Positions 25,434 to 34,430 are shown, counted from the stretch's first letter. The stretch is DNA of 39,522 nucleotides from Bacteriovorax stolpii (GCA_945883845.1 CAMCYI010000028.1:1-39522); one strand, 5' to 3'. Notes: a model not told the origin generated them from the letters alone. Translations and numbers: made by a program.

Positions 25434-26288
25434 TTAACTCCAAATTCTGTAAAGCCACATAATAGCGGGTGTCCAAAGAAGGACGGATGATGACAAAGCG
25501 GAAATGCCCGCAGGAAATTTATAAGTCTGTGGGTTCTGATGCCAGGTAATCAGCGAAATAAGAAGTATCGCCAGAACCGGAATCGCGTAGAGATCTATCT
25601 GTGCAAAGTACGAACCGTAGGCAGAGATCAGCATGAAAACGCAGCAGATGAGAACTGTTTTCGTTCTTCCGTAATGATGGGCATAAGTTTTAGCAAGTTC
25701 ATGAGCGGCAGGGTTCAATTTGCGGCACACTTCAAATGTAAACGAAGCTCCAAAGTTACCGACGAGCCAGCCGATAAAAATCCTGTCTTCAAGTATCGTT
25801 GGATCCATCGTGAGAGCAGGCCAGGCAAAAAGTGGAAAAACAATCACCTGATGTGTGAGGGCATAAATCATCGGACTCTTATCAAGCTTGTTACTGATAT
25901 AGAATTCCTTATACATCAGCCAGGAGAAGATCGAAGCAAGAACCAGGGCACTGCCGCCAAGAGGAGAATACACAACACCAATTGTCAGTCCTCCACCAAT
26001 AAGAATAGTAAGGAAAATTTCAAGAAGTTTTTGAACTTCTCTGGTCTTGAACAATCCACGTGGCAATGGTCGGGTCGGATTAATGAGCTTATCCGTTTCA
26101 TAGTCTTTGAGCTCATCTCCAAGCCGCATCTGGATGAAGAGAAAGTTATTTACTACGATGGCAAGAATGAATAACTGCCAGGAAAATGACTGGTCGATTC
26201 CCATCGGCGAGAGAGCTATTCCCGCTGAAAGAAACGTCAGCGCCGGCAAGGGCGATCGCTCATTCAGGTAAATCATGAATCTTTTCAT
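25434..26288 (-). CDS. UbiA-like prenyltransferase family membrane protein
   Basis: This is a 284-residue integral membrane protein with seven to nine hydrophobic helices. The first aspartate-rich motif of UbiA enzymes is recognisable as MRLGDELKDYETDKLINPTR (54-73), followed by PLPRG, where Asp residues normally hold Mg2+ and the isoprenyl diphosphate. The second motif, usually a DxxxD stretch, is replaced by FEVCRKLNPAAHELAKTY near residue 185. The protein could therefore bind prenyl diphosphate differently, or use another substrate. It is translationally linked to the ligase before it by 4 bases and ends two bases before the dikinase gene. The likely job is moving an isoprenyl or other hydrophobic chain onto a lipid acceptor in the membrane. 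Confidence 0.75.
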   Translation of the reverse strand: MKRFMIYLNERSPLPALTFLSAGIALSPMGIDQSFSWQLFILAIVVNNFLFIQMRLGDELKDYETDKLINPTRPLPRGLFKTREVQKLLEIFLTILIGGGLTIGVVYSPLGGSALVLASIFSWLMYKEFYISNKLDKSPMIYALTHQVIVFPLFAWPALTMDPTILEDRIFIGWLVGNFGASFTFEVCRKLNPAAHELAKTYAHHYGRTKTVLICCVFMLISAYGSYFAQIDLYAIPVLAILLISLITWHQNPQTYKFPAGISALSSSVLLWTPAIMWLYRIWS

Positions 26289-27694
26289 TTTATCCTCAAA
26301 CTTTTAGGCAAACTTCGTTTACGGTCTATGCGTGAACGATGCCGTTTATCTCTTACTATTTTTGATGTGATGATCTGGTGAATCTGAGGATATTTATTCC
26401 GAAGTCTTTCAGAAGAAACATTCTCACCAACGAGATAAAGTTTCTGGTCTAGACTTCTGTGAATGAAACACTTAGAACTCTGAAGATCTGAGTAAATTTT
26501 TTGTTCGAGGTTAAAGTCCTCTGGTTTCTGAGATTCCCGTCCTGCGTACCAGACCAGTTTGTTCTCTTCAACCATGCGATCACCCATGCAGTGCCAGAGT
26601 TTTCCGGATGCATCTCTTTCCTTGATCCCTTTATTCTCAGATACGTCTCCAATGTATTCGCCTGCGACATTTGGTCCGCTGACCCAGAGGACTCCGTCTT
26701 TCATTTTGTGCTCTACCTGCGGAACAACGCTGCCCAGGCAAAGAGTCTGAAAGTAACCTTTCTCCCGGCTGAGTTTCACTGCTTCTTTCGCATCCATGAG
26801 CGCCACTGGTTCAGCTTCACTACCACCGTAGATGTGCATAAACCTGCGATCAGGAAAAACGTCAAAGACTTTTTCCAGAATGCCACAGTCAGTGAGAGCT
26901 CCTCCTATGACAATTCTTTCGATCGAGGGAAATTCCTTAAGAAGATTCAGGTCCAGGAGTGTTTTCAGGAATGCGGGGCCTGTACTGAGAGTCGGTGGAC
27001 CATAAGTTTTGCAGAGTTCAATGGTTTTGCGCAAATTTTTTTCAGACCACTTGTGCGGAACGATGACTGAACCCCTTCCTGTCGCGAGGTGAAAGAGAGC
27101 GACGTTTGGGAAGATAATGAGATCAGGTTTCGTCCAGTGCTGTGGTTCAAGGGAAGTAAAAATTTCGTAAATGTTCTGCATATACGCGTGAGTTCTAACG
27201 ACACCTTTCGGTGCGCCGGTAGTCCCGGAAGAAAAAACAACGAACGCATGATGGGCCTCTGACAGATCTTCAACGATAAAACTTCCGGTAGATGAACTTT
27301 GAAATTCTGATGGTCCAAGCCAGTGCGGAATCTGGCGAATGGCGCGGGAACGTCCGCCCCACATTTTACCAATCAAACCACTGATGAAAACTTTCGGTTT
27401 AATCGATTCAACGACGTGACTGATGCGATCGAGCGAAAGCCATGGCTCAATAAAGAGAATTCTTACACCCATTCCCATGAGACCACAGATGATCCCATAG
27501 AGAAGGGGAGACGGTGTTATTGCGACGAGAACTGAATCGTCTTTCGTCAGACCCAGTTCATTCATCCTGGATTGAACCTGTGAACTCAAAGTCAGAATAT
27601 CCCGGAAACTGAGAATTCCGTGCTTGATATCCGCAATGGCCATCTTGTCCGGATGCTTAAGTGCATTCTGATGAAAAAGTGCAATCGAATTCAT
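26285..27694 (-). CDS. ANL-superfamily acyl-activating enzyme, OleC-like
   Basis: This encodes 469 residues of the adenylate-forming (ANL) group. The P-loop is FSSGTTGAPKGVVRTHA near residue 153, the A5 motif IYGGSEAEPVA near 290, and the A7 aspartate is in HCMGDRMV near 378. DLIIFPNVALFHLATGRGSV resembles the equivalent stretch in OleC-type enzymes of olefin and beta-lactone synthesis. The C-terminal RHRSRIDRK (451-459) matches the A10 region of that family, but the lysine position carries R455, a change in a residue that normally helps adenylation. It probably activates a fatty acid or hydroxy-acid for the operon. It overlaps both neighbours by 4 bases. The C-terminal domain is shorter than in typical 550-residue members. 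Confidence 0.82.
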   Translation of the reverse strand: MNSIALFHQNALKHPDKMAIADIKHGILSFRDILTLSSQVQSRMNELGLTKDDSVLVAITPSPLLYGIICGLMGMGVRILFIEPWLSLDRISHVVESIKPKVFISGLIGKMWGGRSRAIRQIPHWLGPSEFQSSSTGSFIVEDLSEAHHAFVVFSSGTTGAPKGVVRTHAYMQNIYEIFTSLEPQHWTKPDLIIFPNVALFHLATGRGSVIVPHKWSEKNLRKTIELCKTYGPPTLSTGPAFLKTLLDLNLLKEFPSIERIVIGGALTDCGILEKVFDVFPDRRFMHIYGGSEAEPVALMDAKEAVKLSREKGYFQTLCLGSVVPQVEHKMKDGVLWVSGPNVAGEYIGDVSENKGIKERDASGKLWHCMGDRMVEENKLVWYAGRESQKPEDFNLEQKIYSDLQSSKCFIHRSLDQKLYLVGENVSSERLRNKYPQIHQIITSKIVRDKRHRSRIDRKRSLPKSLRIK

Positions 27695-29082
27695 GACTTC
27701 TTACTCCCGGAAGGAGAGAGGCCAACTTTGCAACCGTCTCTGGGCTGAAGGGTAAGACTGATAAAATACTCTGCAGGTTCAGAGAATTTTTTTTCGAAAT
27801 CATAGTTTTTCATACAGATTGTCATGATGGTCAGTGCTTCAAAGATAGCAAACTGAGAACCAATGCAGGCGCGCGGCCCTCCTCCGAATGGAATGAATGC
27901 GAATCGGTGATGATTTTTATTTTCACCCAAAAATCTCTCCGGCTTAAATACCAAAGCATCAGGCCAGTGCGTTTCACTTCTCTGAATGGTGTAAATGGAA
28001 GCGATGACATTTGTTCCTGCCGGAATGTCGTAACCTTTGATCGTCGTAGCCGCGTAGTTCTTGCGGGAAATTCTCCAGAATGGTGGATAAAGCCTCATGG
28101 ATTCTTCCAGCACGGCCTTGGTGTAGACAAGATGGGGAAGTTCCTCGAAGGTCGGAGCATTTCCGGCCACAACACGTCCCATTTCTTCTTTCACCCGTGC
28201 GTAGACCTCGGGATGATTTATCATCTGGCGCCAGGTCCATGTCAGGGCATTGGCCGTTGTTTCGTGCCCCGCGATCAGCATGTTCACGACTTCATCCCTG
28301 AGTTGTTGAGACGTCATTTGCGTGTTGTCTTCACTGTCTGTTGATTCGATCATGGCATCAAGGAAGTTTGTACTTTCTTTTTTATTCTTCCGTTCAACGA
28401 TCATGGCGTTCACGATTCGATCGACATTTTCAATCGCTTTAAAGAATTTTCTCGTATCCTTAAACGGCAGGGAAGCTTCAATCTTTAGGGCAAGCTCCCT
28501 TTTGTTCTTAAGTGGAAGAGGCCAGAGAAGAAATTGAATCCAGAGATGCTTTGTAGTCTGAAGATATTTCAGCATGTCCTGCAGTGATTCGCGAATGACA
28601 TTGGCCTCATGAATCTGGCTCTTACCAAAAAGTGAGACACTGATAATCTGCAGAGTAATGAGATTCATTTCTTCAGCGAGATCTATATCTTTTTTGCCTT
28701 GCCAGCGTGCAACGAGGTCCTGAGTTTCCTGGACCATGACATGATGAATGCGTTCAATATTTTTTGAAGCGAATGCCCAGGACATGAGCCTGCGCTGCTT
28801 TCTCCATACATCTTCTTCGCTGACCAGAAGTCCATTTCCGACGATGAGTTTAAATCTTTCATAGCCTGTGGATTTGGTGAAGTTCTTAGCTTCAGTCTGA
28901 AGGACCTGTTCAATCGCATCGGCATCGTTGAGCATGGCGAAGCGATAGCTACCCAGCTGAAAAAAAGCAATGTCACCATACTCGCGGAATATATCCTCGT
29001 AGAGCTTGATAGGATTTTTCTTGCGCGCAAAAAGCATGCGCAAAAGATCCGGAAAACTTCGCGGACCAGGAGGTTGATTCAT
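27691..29082 (-). CDS. Cytochrome P450
   Basis: This is a complete 463-residue P450. The I-helix oxygen-activation motif is AGHETTA (271-277), the ExxR pair is E327 and R330 in EESMRLYPP, and the haem-binding loop is FGGGPRACIGSQFA with C406 as iron ligand. The N-terminus PPGPRSFPDLLRML and overall pattern are those of the CYP102/CYP4-like branch that hydroxylates fatty acids and other long chains. There is no membrane anchor. It is the first gene of the nine-gene lipid operon, overlapping the ligase by 4 bases, so it may hydroxylate an acyl chain before or after activation. Redox partners are not encoded nearby. A CAGG lies near the ATG as a weak ribosome binding site. Confidence 0.93.
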   Translation of the reverse strand: MNQPPGPRSFPDLLRMLFARKKNPIKLYEDIFREYGDIAFFQLGSYRFAMLNDADAIEQVLQTEAKNFTKSTGYERFKLIVGNGLLVSEEDVWRKQRRLMSWAFASKNIERIHHVMVQETQDLVARWQGKKDIDLAEEMNLITLQIISVSLFGKSQIHEANVIRESLQDMLKYLQTTKHLWIQFLLWPLPLKNKRELALKIEASLPFKDTRKFFKAIENVDRIVNAMIVERKNKKESTNFLDAMIESTDSEDNTQMTSQQLRDEVVNMLIAGHETTANALTWTWRQMINHPEVYARVKEEMGRVVAGNAPTFEELPHLVYTKAVLEESMRLYPPFWRISRKNYAATTIKGYDIPAGTNVIASIYTIQRSETHWPDALVFKPERFLGENKNHHRFAFIPFGGGPRACIGSQFAIFEALTIMTICMKNYDFEKKFSEPAEYFISLTLQPRDGCKVGLSPSGSKKS

Positions 29083-29225
29083 GACGGCCTGTTTTTAATT
29101 ACCTGTATTCAGTATAAGTTACGAGCCCGCATCATTGTGTAAGGAAAAAATTGCAAAAGCAGGAAGCGACTTTTTCAGTCGGAGAAAGGCTCTGATACAG
29201 ACCTAAAAAGAATGACCCTTCTATA

Positions 29226-29245
29226 AACGGAAATTTATCTCCGTT
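29226..29245. promoter_or_regulatory. Inverted repeat in the divergent P450/efflux promoter region
   Basis: AACGGA and TCCGTT are perfect six-base arms around an eight-base AT-rich loop, in the 225-base gap between the divergent P450 and TolC-like genes. A TTGACC -35-like box overlaps the right arm at 29244-29249. No good -10 follows at normal spacing. It may be an operator for the efflux pair. Confidence 0.3.
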
Positions 29246-29307
29246 GACCAAAATGGGGTGTGGGATTCCAATAAGGTATAGCTCTTATCTTTTTACGGGA
29301 CTTCTCT

Positions 29308-30570
29308 ATGCCTAAGCAGTTTTCAGCATTTGTTTACGTATTGTTGGCCGCCATCTTTTTCACTGTTCCGGCAATGGCAAGAGAGTGCAGTGTGCAGTTC
29401 AATGCCTACGGCCTGATTCAGGAAGCACTTGATAAGCAGATTGATGTCGAACTCCTGAAGAAACAAGGAGGCATGATTGATGGTTATATTCGACACGCAG
29501 AGAAGTTTTTGAATCCTGAGCTTGAGCACTTCACAACAACAGGCCCCCAGTACGGCTCTTATAACATTACTTCCGAAACCCGCTTATGGTTTCATCTCCA
29601 GACCTGGGGGAAACGGCACAAGCGTGGAGCAGTCGTTCGTGCGGACAAATCCATCAATGACATCAATGTACTGGTCGAAGAGACAAGAGTGGTGCGCGCG
29701 CTTTTCCTCACCATGCTCAGGCACAAACAGATCGAAGAAGAAAAAGAGCGACTTGACTCCATTCGCGAAGTCATCGGAGATCTCCTACAGAAATATAAAA
29801 AAGTGGGTTTCCTTTCAGCTGAACAGACTCTGGAAAAAGGTTCACTGGAAATTGCAGATGAAGAACTTTCTCTGAATATTACCCAGCTGAGTAATGAACA
29901 TCAGGGAATTAAAAAGTACTATCAGACGATTACGCGCTCCGAATGTGAAGTTGATCTTGAACTCAGAAAGAGCAAACAGAATGTGTGGCCGGACTTGAAT
30001 GGCGTCAGATACATTCCAGAACAATCCATGTTCACGAAACTCAGCGAACTCGCCCTCGAAAAAAGCAAGCTTCAGTTTCGTTATGAACAGGCCATGGCCA
30101 TTCCGGACGTCAAGGTCGGACCCATCTGGCAGCTCAACGAATTCAATCGACGTGAATACAATATTTTCGGTGTCGGAATCATAATTCCTCTTCCGGTATT
30201 TGACCGTAATCAGGGTTTAAAGTCTGCCGCATCCATCGATATCGAACGTAGTCAGAAACGCCTGGACTTTAACCAACAGGAAATGGATCGTGAGTTCAAA
30301 CTCAATCATCGACGCTACATGAACCTCTTTAAGCAGATCATGGATTTTCGCAAGGACCAGAACCTTAAGGCACAATTGCTCACGAATCGTGATCTCTTCA
30401 AGCGTGGCCTGATCTCTATCCCGCTTTTTCTCACTTACAAGCGGGAGCAGGTCGGCCTCATCAATAAGATGAACACTCTCGAACTGGATCTTGGATCTTA
30501 TCTCTCGGAAATTTTCATCATTAATAATGTCCCTCTGGCAACAGAAGGCACCAAGGTTCTCAGTCTATGA
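29308..30570 (+). CDS. TolC/CzcC-family outer membrane efflux protein
   Basis: This encodes 420 residues, with a signal peptide ending in VPAMA before REC. The mature part is mostly long amphipathic coiled-coil helices, repeated in two halves, as in outer membrane efflux proteins: helical regions around residues 100-200 and 300-400, with short strand segments such as ARECSVQFNAYG and DVKVGPIWQLNEFNRREYNIFG between them. The stretch IIIPLPVFDRNQG (near 290) matches the family's conserved GxxIxxPLF-type strand. It should form the outer-membrane duct for the RND pump that follows, with which it overlaps by 4 bases. At 420 residues it is within the usual 400-480 range. Confidence 0.85.
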   Translation: MPKQFSAFVYVLLAAIFFTVPAMARECSVQFNAYGLIQEALDKQIDVELLKKQGGMIDGYIRHAEKFLNPELEHFTTTGPQYGSYNITSETRLWFHLQTWGKRHKRGAVVRADKSINDINVLVEETRVVRALFLTMLRHKQIEEEKERLDSIREVIGDLLQKYKKVGFLSAEQTLEKGSLEIADEELSLNITQLSNEHQGIKKYYQTITRSECEVDLELRKSKQNVWPDLNGVRYIPEQSMFTKLSELALEKSKLQFRYEQAMAIPDVKVGPIWQLNEFNRREYNIFGVGIIIPLPVFDRNQGLKSAASIDIERSQKRLDFNQQEMDREFKLNHRRYMNLFKQIMDFRKDQNLKAQLLTNRDLFKRGLISIPLFLTYKREQVGLINKMNTLELDLGSYLSEIFIINNVPLATEGTKVLSL

Positions 30571-33500
30571 AATCCCTCATCAGGTTCAGCGTTGATAACC
30601 GCTTCGTTGTTCTCTTCGTCACGCTCATTATTTGTCTCTACGGAGTTTACTGTTATAAGAAACTTCCCATTGATGCAGTACCGGACACAACGAACACTCA
30701 GGTTCAGGTTATTTCTCTCGCCGGTGGTCTTATCCCGGAAGAAGTTGAAAGACAGATTACCTTTCCGATTGAGCAATCACTCAACGGGATACAAGGGATT
30801 GATGAAGTCCGTTCGGTATCACGCTTCGGACTATCACACATAACTGTTATTTTCGAAGAGGGGACAAAGATCCTCGATGCCCGTCAGCTTATCTCAGAGC
30901 GATTGACCAACATCAAAGACGAACTTCCCAGTGTTGATAAGCTTTTCATGGGACCGATTGTTACGGGCCTTGGTGATATCTTTCACTATGCCATCGTTCC
31001 GGTGAACAAGAAATTCAGCGAACTCTCTCTCGAAGAGATGATGGAACTTCGCTCGTATCAGGAGTGGGTAGTGAGACCTGCTCTCCTGAAGGAGAAAGGT
31101 GTTGCTGAAGTCAATACGATGGGCTCGTATCAGAAGCAGTATTTCGTTCTTCCAAACATTCAGAAAATGCATTTCAACGGAGTTTCATTCAGGGAGATTG
31201 TTGATGCCTTGAAGGCCAACAACTTTAACGTGGGTGGGAGTTATTATGAAGAAGGTGATTCACAGGTTCTCATCCAGGGTGCCGGACTTCTGAAGAACAT
31301 CCATGACATCCAGAATGTCCCGATTCGTCTTTCTAAAAACCTGAAGACAATTTTCATCAAAGACATCGCAGACGTGAGGCTCGATAAAACTCTCATCGTC
31401 GGATCTGCCACGATGAACGGAGAAATGGCCCTCGTGGGGTCGCCTCTTATGCTCGCCGGAGGAAACTCTCGTCAGGTAGCTGTGAGACTTCAAAAGGCGA
31501 TCGTGAACATCAACGAAGAGTACAAGGATAAGTATAAGATTATTCCGGTCTACGATCGCGCTGCTCTCGTGAATGAAACTCTCGCGACTGTGAACCATAA
31601 TTTGTATTTTGGTTGCGGACTTGTGATTCTCGTCCTCCTTCTTCTCATCGGTGACATGCGAGCGGCCCTCATTACCTCAGTGATGATCCCGGTAAGTCTT
31701 CTCATTACGTTTATCATCATGACCCATACGAAAATTTCCGGAAACCTCATGAGCCTGGGTGCTCTCGATTTCGGGGTGATCATCGACGGTGTTGTCGTCA
31801 TCATCGATAACTGTCTTCGTCAGATGCAATCAGAAAAGGGAAAACCTAAGCGAGACATCATCATCGATGCGACGTCTGAGATCATGTCAGCGACGACTCT
31901 CGGGCGTATCATTATTATTCTCGTTTTTGTGCCGCTTCTGATGCTCACTGGAGTGGAAGGGAAAATGTTCGCACCCATGGCGCTGACCTTTATTTACGCT
32001 CTTCTTGCAGTCCTCGTTCTCTCGTTCACGACTGTGCCTGCCCTCGCGTATATTTTCCTCAATCCTCCTAAATCCGAAAAAGATCCGCTGACTCTGAAGA
32101 TATTCAAGAAGGCCTATCTCCCGATGCTCAACTGGTCACTGCCGCGGTTCTGGCGTCTGACAATTTCATCGCTTCTGATCCTCGGAGGAAGTCTTTTCTG
32201 GTTTACGAAACTCGGTGGTGAGTTCATCCCTCGTCTCGATGAGGGGAGTGCTGCCGTGAGAGTCGTCCGTCGCGCAGACATTGCTCCCAATCACGTGGTG
32301 AGCGAACAGATGCGGCTGGAGAAAGAACTTCTAAAGCTTCCTGAAGTCAAAACTGTATTCTCCCGTATCGGAACACCTGAAGTTCCGGATGATCCGAATG
32401 GAGTGAACTTCGCCGACATGTTCATTGAATTCAAACCACAGGACGCGTGGCGGGCCGATTACACGCGCGCCAAAATCCGCGAAGATATTCTGAAAGCGTT
32501 GAGTGCAAATCCCGGTGGAGCATCCTTTATGATGGGTCAGCCCATTGAAATGCGCACGAATGAGCTTCTTGAAGGAACTCGCTCTGATATTTCATTGAAA
32601 ATATTTGGTGAAAACCTCGACGATATCGTGAAAGTCGGGGAAAAACTTCAGAAGATCATCCGTGAGGTCCGGGGAGCTCAGGATGTTGAGATGGATGTTC
32701 AGGGTAAGAATAAACTTTTAAAGATCACTGCCAACGAAACTCTTCAGGATAATCTCGCATTCGGTAACGCCGACTTTCTAGAGACCGTTCAGATTGCTCT
32801 TGGAGGAATCCAGGCGGGCCGGATCTACGAAGACATCCGGAGCTATCCCCTCATGGTTCGGATGACTCAGGAAGACCGTGCAAACTTAAATAACATCAAG
32901 CAAGTTCCGGTCACCGTCGGCGAGGGATTGCACATTCCTCTCGAGAAAATTGCTCACGTTGATTCGATAGATACACACAGTGTAATCAGTCGGGAGAATT
33001 CCAATCGCAGGATTGCTCTTCTCATTAACGTCAAAAACCGCGACATTGAATCCTTCGTCAATGAAGCCGCTGCCCGAGTCGAAAAAGAAGTGAAGATTCC
33101 TCGGAGTATTGATCTTGTCTGGGGCGGTAACTTTAAGAACCTCCAGAATGCAAAAGAACGACTCTCAATCATTCTCCCCATCACACTCCTCATGGTGTTC
33201 ATGATTATTTATTACGCGTTTTTCAACTGGGGCCTGTCCCTCATGATCTTCGCGTGTATTCCTTTTGCGTGGGTAGGGGGAATCATCGCCCTTGGCTTAT
33301 TCCAGTTGCCGTTTAGTATTTCTGCTGGCGTTGGCTTCATCGCTCTCTCTGGTATTGCTGTGATCAACGGGATGGTCCTCATTACGTATTTCAATAATCT
33401 AAAAGCTGAAGGTGTGAGTGGTGATGACATTATCCATCAGGGAGTGGAGCTTCGCCTGCGCCCGGTCCTGATGACTGCCCTCACGGATATCTTCGGATTT

Positions 33501-33668
33501 CTCCCGATGGCCTTTTCTACCGGACTCGGTGCCGAAGTTCAGAAACCCCTCGCTCTGGTCGTCATTGGAGGTGTGATTTCCGCCACCCTCCTGACCCTTC
33601 TCTTCATTCCAACCCTTTACAGGAAAGTGGAACATAAGATCGGTCTCGGAAAGATCATGAAGCACTGA
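30567..33668 (+). CDS. RND efflux pump, CusA/CzcA heavy-metal family
   Basis: This is a 1033-residue inner membrane pump with 12 transmembrane segments and two large periplasmic loops. The N-terminal block VDNRFVVLFVTLIICLYG, then DAVPDTTNTQVQV, is typical. The fourth helix carries LDFGVIIDGVVVIIDN, the DFGxxxDG motif with proton-relay aspartates of heavy-metal RND pumps. The periplasmic QPIEMRTNELLEGTRSD segment resembles CzcA more than CusA. Substrates in this family are Zn, Co, Cd, Cu or Ag, but the metal cannot be fixed from sequence. It overlaps the TolC-like gene by 4 bases. No membrane fusion protein, normally encoded between these two genes, is found in the window. Confidence 0.93.
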   Translation: MKSLIRFSVDNRFVVLFVTLIICLYGVYCYKKLPIDAVPDTTNTQVQVISLAGGLIPEEVERQITFPIEQSLNGIQGIDEVRSVSRFGLSHITVIFEEGTKILDARQLISERLTNIKDELPSVDKLFMGPIVTGLGDIFHYAIVPVNKKFSELSLEEMMELRSYQEWVVRPALLKEKGVAEVNTMGSYQKQYFVLPNIQKMHFNGVSFREIVDALKANNFNVGGSYYEEGDSQVLIQGAGLLKNIHDIQNVPIRLSKNLKTIFIKDIADVRLDKTLIVGSATMNGEMALVGSPLMLAGGNSRQVAVRLQKAIVNINEEYKDKYKIIPVYDRAALVNETLATVNHNLYFGCGLVILVLLLLIGDMRAALITSVMIPVSLLITFIIMTHTKISGNLMSLGALDFGVIIDGVVVIIDNCLRQMQSEKGKPKRDIIIDATSEIMSATTLGRIIIILVFVPLLMLTGVEGKMFAPMALTFIYALLAVLVLSFTTVPALAYIFLNPPKSEKDPLTLKIFKKAYLPMLNWSLPRFWRLTISSLLILGGSLFWFTKLGGEFIPRLDEGSAAVRVVRRADIAPNHVVSEQMRLEKELLKLPEVKTVFSRIGTPEVPDDPNGVNFADMFIEFKPQDAWRADYTRAKIREDILKALSANPGGASFMMGQPIEMRTNELLEGTRSDISLKIFGENLDDIVKVGEKLQKIIREVRGAQDVEMDVQGKNKLLKITANETLQDNLAFGNADFLETVQIALGGIQAGRIYEDIRSYPLMVRMTQEDRANLNNIKQVPVTVGEGLHIPLEKIAHVDSIDTHSVISRENSNRRIALLINVKNRDIESFVNEAAARVEKEVKIPRSIDLVWGGNFKNLQNAKERLSIILPITLLMVFMIIYYAFFNWGLSLMIFACIPFAWVGGIIALGLFQLPFSISAGVGFIALSGIAVINGMVLITYFNNLKAEGVSGDDIIHQGVELRLRPVLMTALTDIFGFLPMAFSTGLGAEVQKPLALVVIGGVISATLLTLLFIPTLYRKVEHKIGLGKIMKH

Positions 33669-33677
33669 AAAAATTTC

Positions 33678-33708
33678 ATCACTGCCATGTGAAGCCCCAG
33701 GCAGTGAT
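33678..33708 (+). terminator. Nine-base inverted repeat after the RND gene
   Basis: ATCACTGCC and GGCAGTGAT form a perfect nine-base stem around a 13-base loop, ten bases after the pump stop codon. The downstream sequence is pyrimidine-rich but lacks a true T run. It could end most RND transcripts or act as an attenuator for the gene at 33720. Confidence 0.5.
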
Positions 33709-33719
33709 ATCCTTCTCCT

Positions 33720-34430
33720 ATGAAGTTGGCCCTACTGGGAATCATTCTTTTAACTCTGTCTCAGACAGTTTCTGCGTCTTCGCCAGAGACGAATTGCTTC
33801 GCCCATCACATCCATGAATCCATTGTTATCAATACAGCGAGAAAACATTTTTACTCCCGTCTCACCAAAGGTCATTCGGACGAAGTCTATAACCTGCTCA
33901 TCTTAACAGAACGACTTTCACTTCCTATGGCCCTGGTTTATGATTTGCGTGCATCCGGTTTTCAGAAAAAAGGTGTACCGGTTTTTTGTCGTGAGTTTGT
34001 CAGCATTAATGCGACTTCCACCTTCGATCCATCGAACATTAAAATTCCAACGGACAAGTTTGTTCCATTTAACTATGGCCCGGTCAAAGCACAGCTGAAA
34101 AAGGCGATTGCTGTCGGTGATATGGATGCAGTGAAACGACTGTCTCTTGATGCCGTCGTTGAACTTAATAAAACTCCGTCATATCACTGCATGGTGAAGC
34201 ACATTTTTGAATCCGTTTATCGATTCGCTTATTTTCTCCCGAAGCAAGTTGAGGCAGCCAGAAACGCCGGCCTTAAGTCACCATCACCTCTTCTGATTGA
34301 TGGGATCAAACTTCACCTCTTAGCACTCCTTGGATCTGCACAGATCGACAAAAAAAGCGCACCCATTCAGGCGCAAGGGATCCCCGTTCTCTGTGCAGAA
34401 CTTCCCCATCTTCTCGATGGCCTGGAATAA
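33720..34430 (+). CDS. Secreted protein of unknown function with four cysteines
   Basis: This encodes 236 residues starting with a signal peptide (MKLALLGIILLTLSQTVSAS). The mature part has four cysteines (in NCFAHH, VFCREF, YHCMVK and VLCAEL), a number and spacing that fit two disulfides in the periplasm. VFCREFVSI and VLCAELPHL, near the ends of the two halves, resemble each other (GVPVFCRE and GIPVLCAE), which suggests an internal duplication. I recognise no known family. It lies 51 bases after the RND pump gene, separated by a nine-base hairpin, and no ribosome binding site is evident. It could be an efflux-associated periplasmic protein, but that is speculative. Confidence 0.7.
   Translation: MKLALLGIILLTLSQTVSASSPETNCFAHHIHESIVINTARKHFYSRLTKGHSDEVYNLLILTERLSLPMALVYDLRASGFQKKGVPVFCREFVSINATSTFDPSNIKIPTDKFVPFNYGPVKAQLKKAIAVGDMDAVKRLSLDAVVELNKTPSYHCMVKHIFESVYRFAYFLPKQVEAARNAGLKSPSPLLIDGIKLHLLALLGSAQIDKKSAPIQAQGIPVLCAELPHLLDGLE

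Noticed and set aside
25539..26174. Plus-strand open frame of 211 residues
   Set aside because: It is antisense to the UbiA-like gene, which has family motifs and operon overlaps.
26501..27070. Plus-strand open frame of 189 residues
   Set aside because: It is antisense to the ANL ligase and has no recognisable motif.
16423..29082. A complete OleABCD olefin pathway
   Set aside because: Only an OleC-like ligase and an SDR fit; no thiolase (OleA) or alpha/beta hydrolase (OleB) is present.
16423..29082. Sphingophosphonolipid synthesis, known from Bacteriovorax
   Set aside because: There is no serine palmitoyltransferase and no PEP mutase; the PEP-like gene is a dikinase without the PEP barrel.
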